This document shows positions 43,466 to 52,321 of a stretch of 64,000 nucleotides of DNA, in pieces. Under the pieces are notes generated by a model that did no database searches, had not been told where the DNA came from, and saw only the letters and a list, made by a program, of their open reading frames with translations. Position 1 is the stretch's first letter. The number at the start of each line of letters is the position of its first letter. This DNA is from Puia dinghuensis. Lineage in GTDB: Bacteria > Bacteroidota > Bacteroidia > Chitinophagales > Chitinophagaceae. The stretch is taken from assembly GCF_014642875.1 (NCBI RefSeq), contig NZ_BMJC01000004.1, positions 358,070 to 422,069 of the forward strand, written 5' to 3'. Position numbers and translations under genes: made by a program.

Positions 43466-43987
43466 TTGCAAGACCCGGACTTACAGGAAGCATTTATCCG
43501 GCTGGTAACCGACAACCGCGCCATCCTTTACAAGATATGCAGGATGTACGGCGCTACCTCACCCGACCGGCAGGACCTTTTCCAGGAGATCGTCATCCAG
43601 CTCTGGCGGTCTTATCCTTCCTTCAGAGGCGAGGCAAAATTCAGCACCTGGCTTTACCGGATAGCGCTGAACACGGCTATTTCCGATCTGCGCAAACAAC
43701 GCCATTATATCACTTCGTTCGATCCCGACAATCTGCCCACCCAACTGAAAGATATCCCTTACAGCACGGAACGGGAAGAACAATTGCAGTCCCTTTACGC
43801 CGCCATCAACCGGCTCACGGAAGTTGAGAAAGCACTGACCATGCTCTATCTCGAGGATAAGAGCTATGCGGAGATGGAAGAGATATTGGGTATTCCCCAG
43901 AACAACCTGCGTGTGAAGATGAACCGGGTAAAAGAGAAATTACGTAAAATGACAAAGGAGGCCGTTTATGGAATTGGAAACTCTTAA
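43466..43987 (+). CDS. ECF-type RNA polymerase sigma factor
   Basis: 173 residues if started at TTG 43466. Region 2 is AILYKICRMYG...DRQDLFQEIVIQLWRSYPSFRGEAKFSTWLYRIALNTAISDLRKQ, region 4 is LTEVEKALTMLYLEDKSYAEMEEILGIPQNNLRVKMNRVKEKLR. The frame stays open upstream to an ATG at 43385, but that ATG is inside divergent arsC, and between 43403 and 43466 the frame has no ATG or GTG. The membrane protein downstream overlaps it by 20 bp and may be its anti-sigma factor. It diverges from the arsC-like gene. Confidence 0.88.
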   Translation: MQDPDLQEAFIRLVTDNRAILYKICRMYGATSPDRQDLFQEIVIQLWRSYPSFRGEAKFSTWLYRIALNTAISDLRKQRHYITSFDPDNLPTQLKDIPYSTEREEQLQSLYAAINRLTEVEKALTMLYLEDKSYAEMEEILGIPQNNLRVKMNRVKEKLRKMTKEAVYGIGNS

Positions 43988-44579
43988 GGCAATCTGGAAA
44001 GAGCAGGATGTGACGCCGGATGCAGCTGCATCCCGGGATGAGCTGCTGGCCTTGTTGCAGAAGCGGTCGCACGGCCCCATCGACCGGATGCGCCGCAACC
44101 TGCGAAAGGAGGCCGTGATAATGGCCATTACTTACAGCGGGTGTATCGTATTCTATCTTCTGGCCTTCAATGGCAGTATGTCCCGCGTGGCCTGGGTGTT
44201 TGTCGGGGTCCTGGCGTTCTATTTTGGCTATTATTACCGGAAGAACCAACTGTTGAAAAGAATGCAATGCGTAAGCTGTGAGGTCCGGTCCAACCTGGCG
44301 GGCCAGCTTAAGACCCTTCAAAAATACCTCCGCTTCTATTTCTGGTCCGGTACGCTGGCCGCACCGGTGAGCATCATTGCCGCTTTCGGGATCGCGCTTC
44401 AAAGCCGGCTGGCGGACGAACCGCCTTTTCACTGGTGGCGGGCGATTGGGCTCTTATCGGCCCTGATCGTGGTAACCACGGTCGCCACCTATTTTGTCAA
44501 CCGCTGGGGCATCGACAAATTCTACGGCCGGCATGTCCGGAAATTACAAGAGCTGCTTCGGGAGATGGATGAGGGATAG
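43968..44579 (+). CDS. Membrane protein, candidate anti-sigma partner
   Basis: 203 residues. A cytoplasmic helical N-terminus (about 1-45, METLKAIWKEQD type) is followed by two helices (about 50-90), a loop with MQCVSCEVRSN, and two more helices (about 120-175). The start overlaps the sigma-factor gene by 20 bp, the usual arrangement of an ECF sigma factor and its membrane-bound regulator. No zinc-binding HxxxCxxC anti-sigma signature is present, so it would be a non-classical one. Family name not known to me. Confidence 0.65.
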   Translation: MELETLKAIWKEQDVTPDAAASRDELLALLQKRSHGPIDRMRRNLRKEAVIMAITYSGCIVFYLLAFNGSMSRVAWVFVGVLAFYFGYYYRKNQLLKRMQCVSCEVRSNLAGQLKTLQKYLRFYFWSGTLAAPVSIIAAFGIALQSRLADEPPFHWWRAIGLLSALIVVTTVATYFVNRWGIDKFYGRHVRKLQELLREMDEG

Positions 44580-44602
44580 ACCCGCGCCTGCGCCAGCGTC
44601 CA

Positions 44603-45376
44603 CTAATTGATCAGCAGCTTGCGGAATTCGGTGGAGTCACCGTTGAACACATCGAAATCCACCCTCGTCATGATGCCGTTGACGCGGCCGGACTCGCTAT
44701 GCTGCCAGAAGTCCCAGGCCCGGTAGATGCTGGGCCGCTCTTTTTGGAGATAGTGCGCCACCCAAAGCGGATAGCCGTCGAAGTCGTCCTTGAGATATTG
44801 TTTGTAGAAATCTACATTGGTATAGATGATCGGCGTCACATGATAATAATCCTGTACAGTTTGTAACCACTCCTTGGCCCGGTCGCGCAATTTATCCCCC
44901 GGGATGCCATAGGTCTGCTCGATGTCCAGCACAGGCGGAAGATCACCCGGCTGCAGTTCGACGGAATTGATAAAATTTTCCGCCTGGGCCTTGCCGCTCT
45001 TGGTCGACAGAAAAAAGTGATAAGCACCCCTGGCCAGACCGGCATCTTTTACTTTTTTCCAGTTGCGTTTGAAATAGGCGTCTTCATTACCCAATCCTTC
45101 CGTCGCTTTTATAAAAGCAAAGCTCATCTGAACGTTACCCACCTTCATATCCCGCACCAGGTTCCAGTCGATGATCTCCTGGTATTTGGAGACATCGATG
45201 CCATGGATGGTATAATTGACGGGGACGTCGATGCCGAATTCCGCATACCGGACAAAATGAGCTCTTCTTTCCAGCAACCATTCATAAGCCGTAAAACCTA
45301 ACATAACAAGCACAGCTGCAACGACAGAGAATATTAAAATTTTCCAGCCTGTATTTTTCCTAGTCTTTTTTACCAT
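44603..45376 (-). CDS. GH25-family lysozyme, membrane-anchored
   Basis: 257 residues from the ATG at 45376 (MVKKTRKNTGWK, then a membrane helix about 12-32). The GH25 barrel spans about 57-255: HGIDVSKYQ with the catalytic-site Asp, FAFIKATEG, GAYHFF, and the catalytic pair in PPVLDIEQT, then IYTNVDFY and WDFWQHSESGRVNGI. It hydrolyses the MurNAc-GlcNAc bond of peptidoglycan and would face the periplasm. A perfect -7 box lies about 34 nt upstream. Confidence 0.9.
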   Translation of the reverse strand: MVKKTRKNTGWKILIFSVVAAVLVMLGFTAYEWLLERRAHFVRYAEFGIDVPVNYTIHGIDVSKYQEIIDWNLVRDMKVGNVQMSFAFIKATEGLGNEDAYFKRNWKKVKDAGLARGAYHFFLSTKSGKAQAENFINSVELQPGDLPPVLDIEQTYGIPGDKLRDRAKEWLQTVQDYYHVTPIIYTNVDFYKQYLKDDFDGYPLWVAHYLQKERPSIYRAWDFWQHSESGRVNGIMTRVDFDVFNGDSTEFRKLLIN

Positions 45377-45409
45377 GATTTCTAACCGTTCCGGGGGTCC
45401 AAACGGGTA

Positions 45410-45417
45410 CAAACATA
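45410..45417 (-). promoter_or_regulatory. GH25 lysozyme -7 box TATGTTTG
   Basis: Exact TAnnTTTG on the minus strand, 34 nt before the ATG. It is back to back with the -7-like box of the divergent radical SAM gene six bases away. Confidence 0.45.
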
Positions 45418-45423
45418 ATTTAG

Positions 45424-45431
45424 TATTTTTA
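45424..45431 (+). promoter_or_regulatory. Radical SAM gene -7 box TATTTTTA
   Basis: Seven of eight bases match the consensus, and it ends 7 nt before the ATG at 45439. Confidence 0.35.
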
Positions 45432-45438
45432 TACTTCC

Positions 45439-46470
45439 ATGCCCGATTTTAATCGAAACGATACCATCAATCTCCTGTCAAAGCTCACCGCTCGGCGTAT
45501 CTTCAACGGGATGAAGGTTCTTGGCAGTTATTATCTCAGCAAATGGACGAAAAAAGCTATCCAGTGGGGATACCCGGTTTCCCTTTCGTTCGAGCCGACT
45601 ACCTCCTGCAACCTCCGCTGCCCCGAATGCCCCAGCGGCCTGCGCGCCTTCACCCGGCCCACGGGTATGCTGGAGGATGGCTTCTTTCGCCAGACCATCG
45701 ACCAGCTGTCCAAAGACCTGCTCTATCTTATCTTCTATTTCCAGGGGGAACCCTACCTCAACCCCTCCTTCCTCGACATGGTGGCCTATGCCTCCGGCAA
45801 AGGTATCTATACCGCCACTTCGACAAACGCGCACTATCTCAACGATCGCAATGCGAAGCGGACAGTGGAAAGCGGCCTCGACCGGCTGATCATTTCCATC
45901 GACGGCACCACGCAGGAAGTCTACGAACAATACCGGGTGGGCGGCCGGTTGGAGAAAGTGCTGGAAGGCGCACGCAACATCGTCAAATGGAAAAAAGAAT
46001 TAAAGAGCAAGACCCCCTTCATTTTCTTCCAGTTCCTCGTTGTCCGGCCAAACGAACACCAGATGGAGGATATCCGCCGGCTGGCAAAAGAGATCGGTGT
46101 CGACCAGGTTCGTTTCAAGACGGCGCAGGTGTATGACTATGTCAACGACCCAAACGGTCTGATCCCCGTCAACGAAAGATACAGCCGCTATCGTAAAGAG
46201 AAGGATGGCAGCACCGTTTTTAAGAATTCCTTGGACAATCATTGCTGGCGGCTCTGGCATGCCACGGTGATCACCTGGGATGGGCTGGTGGTGCCTTGTT
46301 GCTTTGATAAGGATGCCGAACACCCGCTTGGCGACCTGAAAGGAAAGCCGTTCAGGGAGGTTTGGCATAACGACCGCTATGTCGAGTTCAGGCGCCAGAT
46401 ACTCCAAAGCCGCAAGAACATCGATATTTGCGCCAACTGCAGCGAGGGAACAAGAGTGTGGGGAGATTAA
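45439..46470 (+). CDS. Radical SAM protein with SPASM domain
   Basis: 343 residues. The [4Fe-4S] motif CNLRCPEC lies near 54-61, followed by YFQGEPYLNP, and the C-terminal SPASM-type cluster ligands include HCWRLW, VVPCCFDKD and DICANCSEG. Family members modify peptides or carry out other radical chemistry; no precursor peptide gene is visible nearby. The gene diverges from GH25 and is followed by a palindrome cluster. Confidence 0.88.
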   Translation: MPDFNRNDTINLLSKLTARRIFNGMKVLGSYYLSKWTKKAIQWGYPVSLSFEPTTSCNLRCPECPSGLRAFTRPTGMLEDGFFRQTIDQLSKDLLYLIFYFQGEPYLNPSFLDMVAYASGKGIYTATSTNAHYLNDRNAKRTVESGLDRLIISIDGTTQEVYEQYRVGGRLEKVLEGARNIVKWKKELKSKTPFIFFQFLVVRPNEHQMEDIRRLAKEIGVDQVRFKTAQVYDYVNDPNGLIPVNERYSRYRKEKDGSTVFKNSLDNHCWRLWHATVITWDGLVVPCCFDKDAEHPLGDLKGKPFREVWHNDRYVEFRRQILQSRKNIDICANCSEGTRVWGD

Positions 46471-46475
46471 TATGT

Positions 46476-46555
46476 GCCAGAAATGCCCTTTGGGAAAAAT
46501 AGGGCATTTCCGGCAAACCGCTAATGTCTGTCCTTCGGACAAGCCGCCTCCGGCG
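46476..46555. repeat. REP-like palindromic cluster, copy 2
   Basis: Arms GCCAGAAATGCCCT (46476-46489) and AGGGCATTTCCGGC (46501-46514) pair at 13 of 14 positions. Then comes the module CGCTAATG, 5 nt, CCTTCGG, 8 nt, CCTCCGGCG (46519-46555), which aligns without gaps to 9818-9854, and the small hairpins TGTCC-TTC-GGACA and GCCG-CCTC-CGGC. It fills the gap between the radical SAM and DinB genes. Confidence 0.5.
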
Positions 46556-46575
46556 ACTTAAATAAAATATATCGT

Positions 46576-47058
46576 ATGTTTTTATCCGCTTCCATCCGGG
46601 CACGCCTGCGCTATCAACACCAGACCATCCGGGAACTCATCGGCCACCTGACGGAACAACAGCTAAAGCGACGCATCAACCCCGACAAATGGAGCGCCTT
46701 TGAGAATATCGCTCATCTGGCCTGCTATCATCCGCTATTCCTGCATCGGATCGAAAGGATACAAAGGGAAGATACACCCTCTTTCGAAAGCTATGTTGCG
46801 GATACCGACCCGGCGTTTCCCGGATATGTCCAACAGCCGCTGTCCGGGCTGCTCGCCGGAATAGACGGCCACCGGCAAACCATTCTCACCCTACTGGAAG
46901 GCATGGACGAAGCGACCCTGCAACGGAAGGGCCGCCATGCCCGTTATGGGTTGCTTACTATCCCCGGGTGGACGGAGTTCTTCCTGTTGCACGAAGCCCA
47001 TCATCTTTATACAATTTTTATGCTGGTACAGGAATTGCAAAAGGATTTGGCTGAATAA
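46576..47058 (+). CDS. DinB-family protein
   Basis: 160 residues, four-helix bundle of the DinB/YfiT type. The family's metal-binding histidines are recognisable in NIAHLACYHPLFLHRIERI and FLLHEAHHLYTIFMLV. DinB-like proteins bind a divalent metal and often act as thiol-dependent transferases; the substrate here is unknown. It is the first of a run of plus-strand genes to 51866. Confidence 0.8.
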   Translation: MFLSASIRARLRYQHQTIRELIGHLTEQQLKRRINPDKWSAFENIAHLACYHPLFLHRIERIQREDTPSFESYVADTDPAFPGYVQQPLSGLLAGIDGHRQTILTLLEGMDEATLQRKGRHARYGLLTIPGWTEFFLLHEAHHLYTIFMLVQELQKDLAE

Positions 47059-47079
47059 AATCTGTACTTTTATATACCC

Positions 47080-49110
47080 ATGGGACTGGAAAACGAAATA
47101 AATCAGCGTAAATTCCGCAGCGAACACCAAAAGGCCAGGATCAATATCATCTATACTTACAACTGGCTCTCTGAAAAAATAAGCTCCATGTTTGAGGACT
47201 GGGACATCACGCCCCGGCAATTCAATATCCTGCGCATTTTGCGGGGAGAGGGAAAACCCTTATCCACCTTACAGATAAGGCAGCGGATGCTTGATAAGAT
47301 GAGTGATACCAGCCGCATCGTCGACCGCCTGCTGAGAAAAGGACTCGTCCGCAAAACACCCAATGGCGAAGACCGCAGGCTCGTCGACATCGTGATCACG
47401 GCAAAAGGCAGGAAACTATTGGAGAAGATCGACCCCTTCGAGGAAAATTCAGATAAGATTATGACCAACCTCACCGAAGAAGAAGCAAAGACGCTCAACG
47501 GGCTGCTCGACAAGCTCAGGAATACGGCATGCCTGGTGCTTTTTGTGGCAGCAACCGCCTTATGCATCCCAATGCCTTCGGTTGCTCAAACGGCGGCTGC
47601 TGCAGGCGCTGTTGCGCAAAGTCCAAAATATGAGTTCCGCGCCGCCTGGGTGGCTTCCGTGGACAATATCGACTGGCCTTCCAAAAAGGGCCTTCCCGTC
47701 GACAGCCAGAAAGTAGAGTTTACGCGGCTGCTGGATATGCACAAACGTGATGGGCTCAATGCGGTGGTGGTACAGATCAGACCGGCCGCTGATGCCTTTT
47801 TTCCTTCGCCTTATGAACCCTGGAGCGAATGGCTTACGGGTGTCCAGGGTCTCGCCCCCTCCCCCTATTACGATCCCCTTAGTTTTATGATCGAAGAGGC
47901 CCACCGGCGGGGGATGGAGTTTCACGCCTGGTGCAATCCTTACCGGGCCGTAAAATCGATCGGCAGGTCGTCGGTGGCCGCGGATCATATTACCCGCCAG
48001 CACCCCGATTGGTTTGTCCGGTTCGAGAATACGCTTTATTTCGACCCGGGAAATAAAGAAGTGCAACAATACGTCACCAAGGTGATCCGCGATATCGTCC
48101 ATCGCTATGATATCGACGCCCTGCACTTCGATGACTATTTCTATCCCTATGACATCGTCGAGGGCGGCGGCAAAGGCAAGGATTTTCCCGATAATAAGAC
48201 CTATGCGCTTTATGGCGGCGGGATGTCCAAGGGCGACTGGCGCCGCAGCAACGTAGACTCCGTCATCCTGATGATCAGCAGGGCGATAAAGGAAGAGAAA
48301 CCCTATTGCAAATTCGGCATCAGCCCTTTTGCCATCTGGCGCAACCGGTCGCAGGACCCCGATGGCAGCGATACGCAGGGTGGCGTGACAGATTATGATA
48401 ATCTCTATGCCAATATTGAACTGTGGTTGAAACAGGGGTGGATCGACTATGTTGTTCCGCAGATCTATTTCGACTTCGACCACCCGCGAGCTCCCTATGG
48501 CGCGTTGCTGGATTGGTGGGCGCACCATAGTTATGGCAAACAATGCTACATCGGGCTTGGCATCTATAAGGCCTTCGAAAGGATTGCGGCCTGGCATGAT
48601 CCGACCCAGCTGCCCCGGCAGATCCAGGCGCTGCGTACCTATCCCACCGTTCAGGGCGCCGTCTATTTCAGCAGCAGCTCTTTTGACACAGACCCTTTCG
48701 GCTGGTGTGACAGCCTGCAAAATAATTACTACAGCTATCCCGCCCTTATCCCGCCGATGCCGTGGATCGATTCGACAAAACCCCATGAGCCGCTTTGCCA
48801 TATCGAATATAATCGTAAAGATGGCACCGGGACGGCCTGGCTTTCCAAGGGGGCGCCGGATGATTCGTTGCGGGGTTTCGCCATCTATGAGTCGGACTTG
48901 GAGACGGTGAACATCGACTCCATACACATTTCTGACTTTGTCCCCTATGACCCGGTGGCCGGCTATACCATCCATGGGAGCACCGGGGAGGAAAAAGGGC
49001 CCACGCACTATTACTTTGTCACGGCAATCAGCCGCAATAATGTCGAAAGCCGGCCGGTTCCGCTCATTTTTTCTAATTTTACAACTTCAACGGGGCAGCT
49101 AGCCCCATAA
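47080..49110 (+). CDS. In-frame fusion: MarR-like regulator plus exported GH10-like hydrolase (GHL10)
   Basis: 676 residues in one uninterrupted frame. Residues about 1-147 form a complete MarR winged helix (ITPRQFNILRILRG, LSTLQIRQRML, SDTSRIVDRLLRKGLV, NGEDRRLVDIVIT). Immediately after LDKLRN follows a signal-peptide-like hydrophobic stretch (about 149-168, ACLVLFVAATALCIPMPSVAQ), then a glycosyl-hydrolase-like 10 domain (about 185-520; FRAAWVASVDNIDWPS, ALHFDDYFYPY, WIDYVVPQIYFDF) and a C-terminal beta domain. No ATG lies at the junction. The product may be a membrane-anchored regulator with an outside sensor, or two genes fused by loss of a stop. Upstream TACTTTTA resembles a -7 box. Confidence 0.75.
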   Translation: MGLENEINQRKFRSEHQKARINIIYTYNWLSEKISSMFEDWDITPRQFNILRILRGEGKPLSTLQIRQRMLDKMSDTSRIVDRLLRKGLVRKTPNGEDRRLVDIVITAKGRKLLEKIDPFEENSDKIMTNLTEEEAKTLNGLLDKLRNTACLVLFVAATALCIPMPSVAQTAAAAGAVAQSPKYEFRAAWVASVDNIDWPSKKGLPVDSQKVEFTRLLDMHKRDGLNAVVVQIRPAADAFFPSPYEPWSEWLTGVQGLAPSPYYDPLSFMIEEAHRRGMEFHAWCNPYRAVKSIGRSSVAADHITRQHPDWFVRFENTLYFDPGNKEVQQYVTKVIRDIVHRYDIDALHFDDYFYPYDIVEGGGKGKDFPDNKTYALYGGGMSKGDWRRSNVDSVILMISRAIKEEKPYCKFGISPFAIWRNRSQDPDGSDTQGGVTDYDNLYANIELWLKQGWIDYVVPQIYFDFDHPRAPYGALLDWWAHHSYGKQCYIGLGIYKAFERIAAWHDPTQLPRQIQALRTYPTVQGAVYFSSSSFDTDPFGWCDSLQNNYYSYPALIPPMPWIDSTKPHEPLCHIEYNRKDGTGTAWLSKGAPDDSLRGFAIYESDLETVNIDSIHISDFVPYDPVAGYTIHGSTGEEKGPTHYYFVTAISRNNVESRPVPLIFSNFTTSTGQLAP

Positions 49111-49122
49111 AAACAGATTTAT

Positions 49123-50343
49123 ATGCCTGGTTTCGAATTATTCGGCCCTGAAGAACGTAAAGAGATCAATGATGTGATGGATACCGGTATCCTGATGCGG
49201 TATGGCTTTGACGGTCCCCGCAAGGGTATCTGGAAATCGAAAGAGCTGGAAGCCGCCATCTGCTCCACCCTTGGCTGCGAGTTTGCCCAGCTTACCTCGA
49301 GTGGAACATCGGCCCTCTCCACCGCCCTGGCCTGCCTGGGCATCGGCGTCGGTGACGAGGTGATCATGCCGACCTTTACGTTTGTGGCTTCTTTCGAATC
49401 CGTGCTTAGCGTAGGCGCCATCCCCGTCCTGGTTGACGTCGACGAGACGCTGACCCTGGCGCCTGACGCCGTCCGCCGCGCCATCACCCCCCGCACTAAA
49501 TGCGTGATGCCTGTACACATGTGCGGCGCCATGGCCGACCTCGATGCCCTCGCACAGATCTGCCGCGAACATAACCTCATCCTGCTCGAAGACGCCTGCC
49601 AGAGCTTTGGCGCACGGTATAAGGGTCGCGCGCTTGGCACCATCGGCCATGCGGGGACATTCTCTTTTGACTTTGTAAAGACCATCACCTGTGGCGAAGG
49701 CGGCGCCGTCATCACCAATGATAAAGACCTTTATATCAAATGCGATGGCTATACCGACCATGGTCATGACCATGCCGGCACGGACCGCGGCGCCGATCTC
49801 CATCCCTTCATCGGCTATAACTATCGCATCTCCGAACTGCATGCCGCCATCGGCCTGGCGCAGATAAAGAAGCTCGATCACTTCCTGAGCATCCAGAAAA
49901 AGAACCATAGTCAGCTAAAGGCTATATTCGCTAATGTCGCGGAGATCAGCTTCAGGCACATCCCCGATGCCGATGGCGATACCTGCACCTTCCTCAGCTG
50001 GTTCCTGCCAACAGAAGAGATCACCCGCGCCGTGGTCGCCGAACTGCGGCAGCAAAATATCCTCGCCGGCAATTTCTACTGGTTCGATAATAATTGGCAC
50101 TACTTCCGCAAATGGGATCATCTCCGCAAGGCGGCGACCCTCAACAATCTCAACGAAGAGCAACGGAAGACCCTTGTTTCCCTGAAATTGGACGACTTCC
50201 CGGCCAGCGACCGCATCCTGAGCCGTTGCGTCTCCACAGCCATCGGTCTCACCTGGACGGAAGAACAGACAAAAGAGAAAGGCGAGAAGATCGTCGCAGC
50301 CATCAGGAAAGTGTTGGCCCGGGAGAAAGCGCCTGCTGCCTGA
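49123..50343 (+). CDS. DegT/DnrJ/EryC1/StrS-family aminotransferase
   Basis: 406 residues. PLP-dependent sugar aminotransferase fold: SSGTSALSTALACLG, PTFTFVASFESVLSVGA, EDACQSFGARYKG, and Lys186 in DFVKTITCGEGGAV as the Schiff-base lysine, then YNYRISELHAAIGLAQI. Such enzymes aminate keto-sugars for O-antigen, lipid or exopolysaccharide synthesis. It starts 12 bp after the MarR fusion gene and is followed after 29 bp by a membrane sulfatase-like protein, so a small surface-glycan unit is possible. Confidence 0.92.
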   Translation: MPGFELFGPEERKEINDVMDTGILMRYGFDGPRKGIWKSKELEAAICSTLGCEFAQLTSSGTSALSTALACLGIGVGDEVIMPTFTFVASFESVLSVGAIPVLVDVDETLTLAPDAVRRAITPRTKCVMPVHMCGAMADLDALAQICREHNLILLEDACQSFGARYKGRALGTIGHAGTFSFDFVKTITCGEGGAVITNDKDLYIKCDGYTDHGHDHAGTDRGADLHPFIGYNYRISELHAAIGLAQIKKLDHFLSIQKKNHSQLKAIFANVAEISFRHIPDADGDTCTFLSWFLPTEEITRAVVAELRQQNILAGNFYWFDNNWHYFRKWDHLRKAATLNNLNEEQRKTLVSLKLDDFPASDRILSRCVSTAIGLTWTEEQTKEKGEKIVAAIRKVLAREKAPAA

Positions 50344-50372
50344 CAAAAGCCGCTCGACGAAACCCATAAGAT

Positions 50373-51866
50373 ATGTTGGAAAAACTAAAACGGGTCCCTC
50401 TTTTTGTCCCCTTGATTTCCATCTTCTTTGTATTACATGGCGTACTTGAAAATTTTGGATTTATCCCGTTTCAAGATGCTTTGGTCTTACTTTGTGCCTA
50501 TATAGGGTTGACGCTTTTATTGGGGGGCATATCCTGGTTATTACTCCGGGATAAACACCGCGCAGCTATCCTCGCTGCTGCCTTTATGGCTTTTTTCTTT
50601 TTTTATGAAGCGTTTATACAGGTGATGACGAAGCACTTCCCGCATCGCTTCTTTACCGGTAATTCCTTTCTCTTACTCGCCGGTCTGCTGGCGCTGATAG
50701 GAGTATTCATCTGGCTTAAAAAAACCAAAAGAAGATTTCCGCAACTTTACCTGTTCTTAAATACGACCCTGCTTGTCTATATCCTCGTCGATGCAGGTTG
50801 GCTCATCGGAAAGCTTCTATATCCTCCTGTTAATCCGCTCTCCGTGTATTCATTGGAAAAAGGGGATACTACAACCCCGTGTGCCACCTGCGCAAAACCC
50901 AATGTCTATTTTCTGCTGTTTGATGAGTATGCCAGTAGTCTTTCTCTTAAGGAACAATTCAACTATGACAATTCCTGCCTGGATAGCTTTCTGATAAAAC
51001 AAGGATTTCATATAAACAAACAGAGCCGCGCCAATTATAATCTTACACCTTTCTCCATCGCCTCTGTTTTGAACATGTCCTATATTGAAGGATTAAAAGA
51101 TCCTGGCCGGATAATGTCCCAGGATTACACGAATACCTATCATCTCATCCGGAATAGCAAAGTGATCAGTTTATTTTCCAGGGAAGGCTATGAAGTGAAA
51201 AATTATTCCATTTTCGACCTTGCGGGGCAACCGACAAAAGCCTGGCAATCTTTTCTCCCCTTAAAGACCAGGCTCATTACAGCAAGAACGCTGGCGGAAA
51301 GACTGAACCGGCATAGTACTTCTTTATTGGTCAGGTATCTCGGTGTCAAATATTTCGTGGTTCGGGAGTATATGAAATATTACACCGGCAATGAGGAATT
51401 TTTAAAAGCGGTAGCTTCGGAAGCAGATCAGAAGACCAGCCGGCCCAGGTTTGTATATGCACACTTTATGATGCCGCATTTTCCTTACCTGTTCGACTCA
51501 TCAGGTAATCGGAGAAGCGACCAGCAGATCTATGAGGAAAAGTTCACCAATCCGGCTACATCGTATCTCAACTACCTTCCATACACGAATAAGCGGCTTG
51601 CAGCATTAGTGCTGCATATTCGTCAAAATGACTCCAACGCTGTTATTTTGTTGTGTGGAGACCATGGTTATCGCGGTTGGACAAATAAACAACCCATCCG
51701 ATTTCAATTTCAAAATCTGAATGCGGTTTATTTCCCGGATCATGATTACAGCAGATGGGATGATAAAGTTTCATTTGTAAACCAATTCAGAATTGTCTTT
51801 AACCAGCTATTCGATACTAAATATCCGCTTGTGAAAGACAGCGCCATCGCGCTTAAAGAAGAGTAA
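50373..51866 (+). CDS. Membrane protein with sulfatase/alkaline-phosphatase-like domain
   Basis: 497 residues. Four or five membrane helices in the first 155 residues, then a periplasmic domain with NVYFLLFDEYAS, FSIASVLNMSYIEG, FVYAHFMMPHFPYLFD and VILLCGDHGYRGW, the metal-site pattern of the sulfatase/LtaS-type phosphotransferase superfamily. The usual nucleophile Thr/Ser is probably in the LTPFSIAS stretch. It could transfer or remove a phosphate-containing group on surface glycans or lipids. The gene is visibly richer in A/T-ending codons than both neighbours, a hint of separate origin. Confidence 0.7.
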   Translation: MLEKLKRVPLFVPLISIFFVLHGVLENFGFIPFQDALVLLCAYIGLTLLLGGISWLLLRDKHRAAILAAAFMAFFFFYEAFIQVMTKHFPHRFFTGNSFLLLAGLLALIGVFIWLKKTKRRFPQLYLFLNTTLLVYILVDAGWLIGKLLYPPVNPLSVYSLEKGDTTTPCATCAKPNVYFLLFDEYASSLSLKEQFNYDNSCLDSFLIKQGFHINKQSRANYNLTPFSIASVLNMSYIEGLKDPGRIMSQDYTNTYHLIRNSKVISLFSREGYEVKNYSIFDLAGQPTKAWQSFLPLKTRLITARTLAERLNRHSTSLLVRYLGVKYFVVREYMKYYTGNEEFLKAVASEADQKTSRPRFVYAHFMMPHFPYLFDSSGNRRSDQQIYEEKFTNPATSYLNYLPYTNKRLAALVLHIRQNDSNAVILLCGDHGYRGWTNKQPIRFQFQNLNAVYFPDHDYSRWDDKVSFVNQFRIVFNQLFDTKYPLVKDSAIALKEE

Positions 51867-51885
51867 GGCATGTCTTCAAGGGCGC

Positions 51886-52218
51886 CTACTTCCCTTCCAT
51901 CTTATTTACATAATCCAGCGAGCCCAGCCGGAAGCGCAGCGGAAGACGCGTTGCTTTTTCGATGACGAGCTCTTCTTTACAGAAGAATCCGAGGTGGCAA
52001 CTATAGTAGTCGGGCGACAGGGAAGTGCCGGCCATAGCCGTAAACGATAGCCGGGGAGGGACCCTGTCAGGCATGCGGCTAAAAACCAGCGGCGTCATGG
52101 GGGTAAAATAATGAGTAAAAACAATTTTATCCACCGCGAAAGGGCGCAGGGGCTGGGCGGCCACTACGCTCGTAAGTATTGAAACACATACAACAAGAAA
52201 AGTTTTTTTTCGTTGCAC
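51886..52218 (-). CDS. Exported hypothetical protein
   Basis: 110 residues if translation starts at GTG 52218, which yields a signal peptide ([22 protein letters not shown]). The ATG at 52323 would add 35 residues before the signal and overlap rpoN, so it is unlikely. The mature part ([19 protein letters not shown]...) is short, with two Cys ([13 protein letters not shown]) that may form a disulfide. Family not recognised. Convergent with the sulfatase-like gene and divergent from rpoN. Confidence 0.6.
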   Translation of the reverse strand: MQRKKTFLVVCVSILTSVVAAQPLRPFAVDKIVFTHYFTPMTPLVFSRMPDRVPPRLSFTAMAGTSLSPDYYSCHLGFFCKEELVIEKATRLPLRFRLGSLDYVNKMEGK

Positions 52219-52321
52219 AAAGAGTCCCTCCTTTTTCCTTAAATTTACGGCCTGATTTTTGTGGTTCGCCCGCCTTTTTCCGGTATTGGGAAAGAGGGGC
52301 AGAGCAAAACCCCTGATACAC

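Noticed and set aside
47560-49008. 482-codon minus-strand frame
   Set aside because: Antisense to the GHL10 part of the MarR fusion; no domain or promoter.
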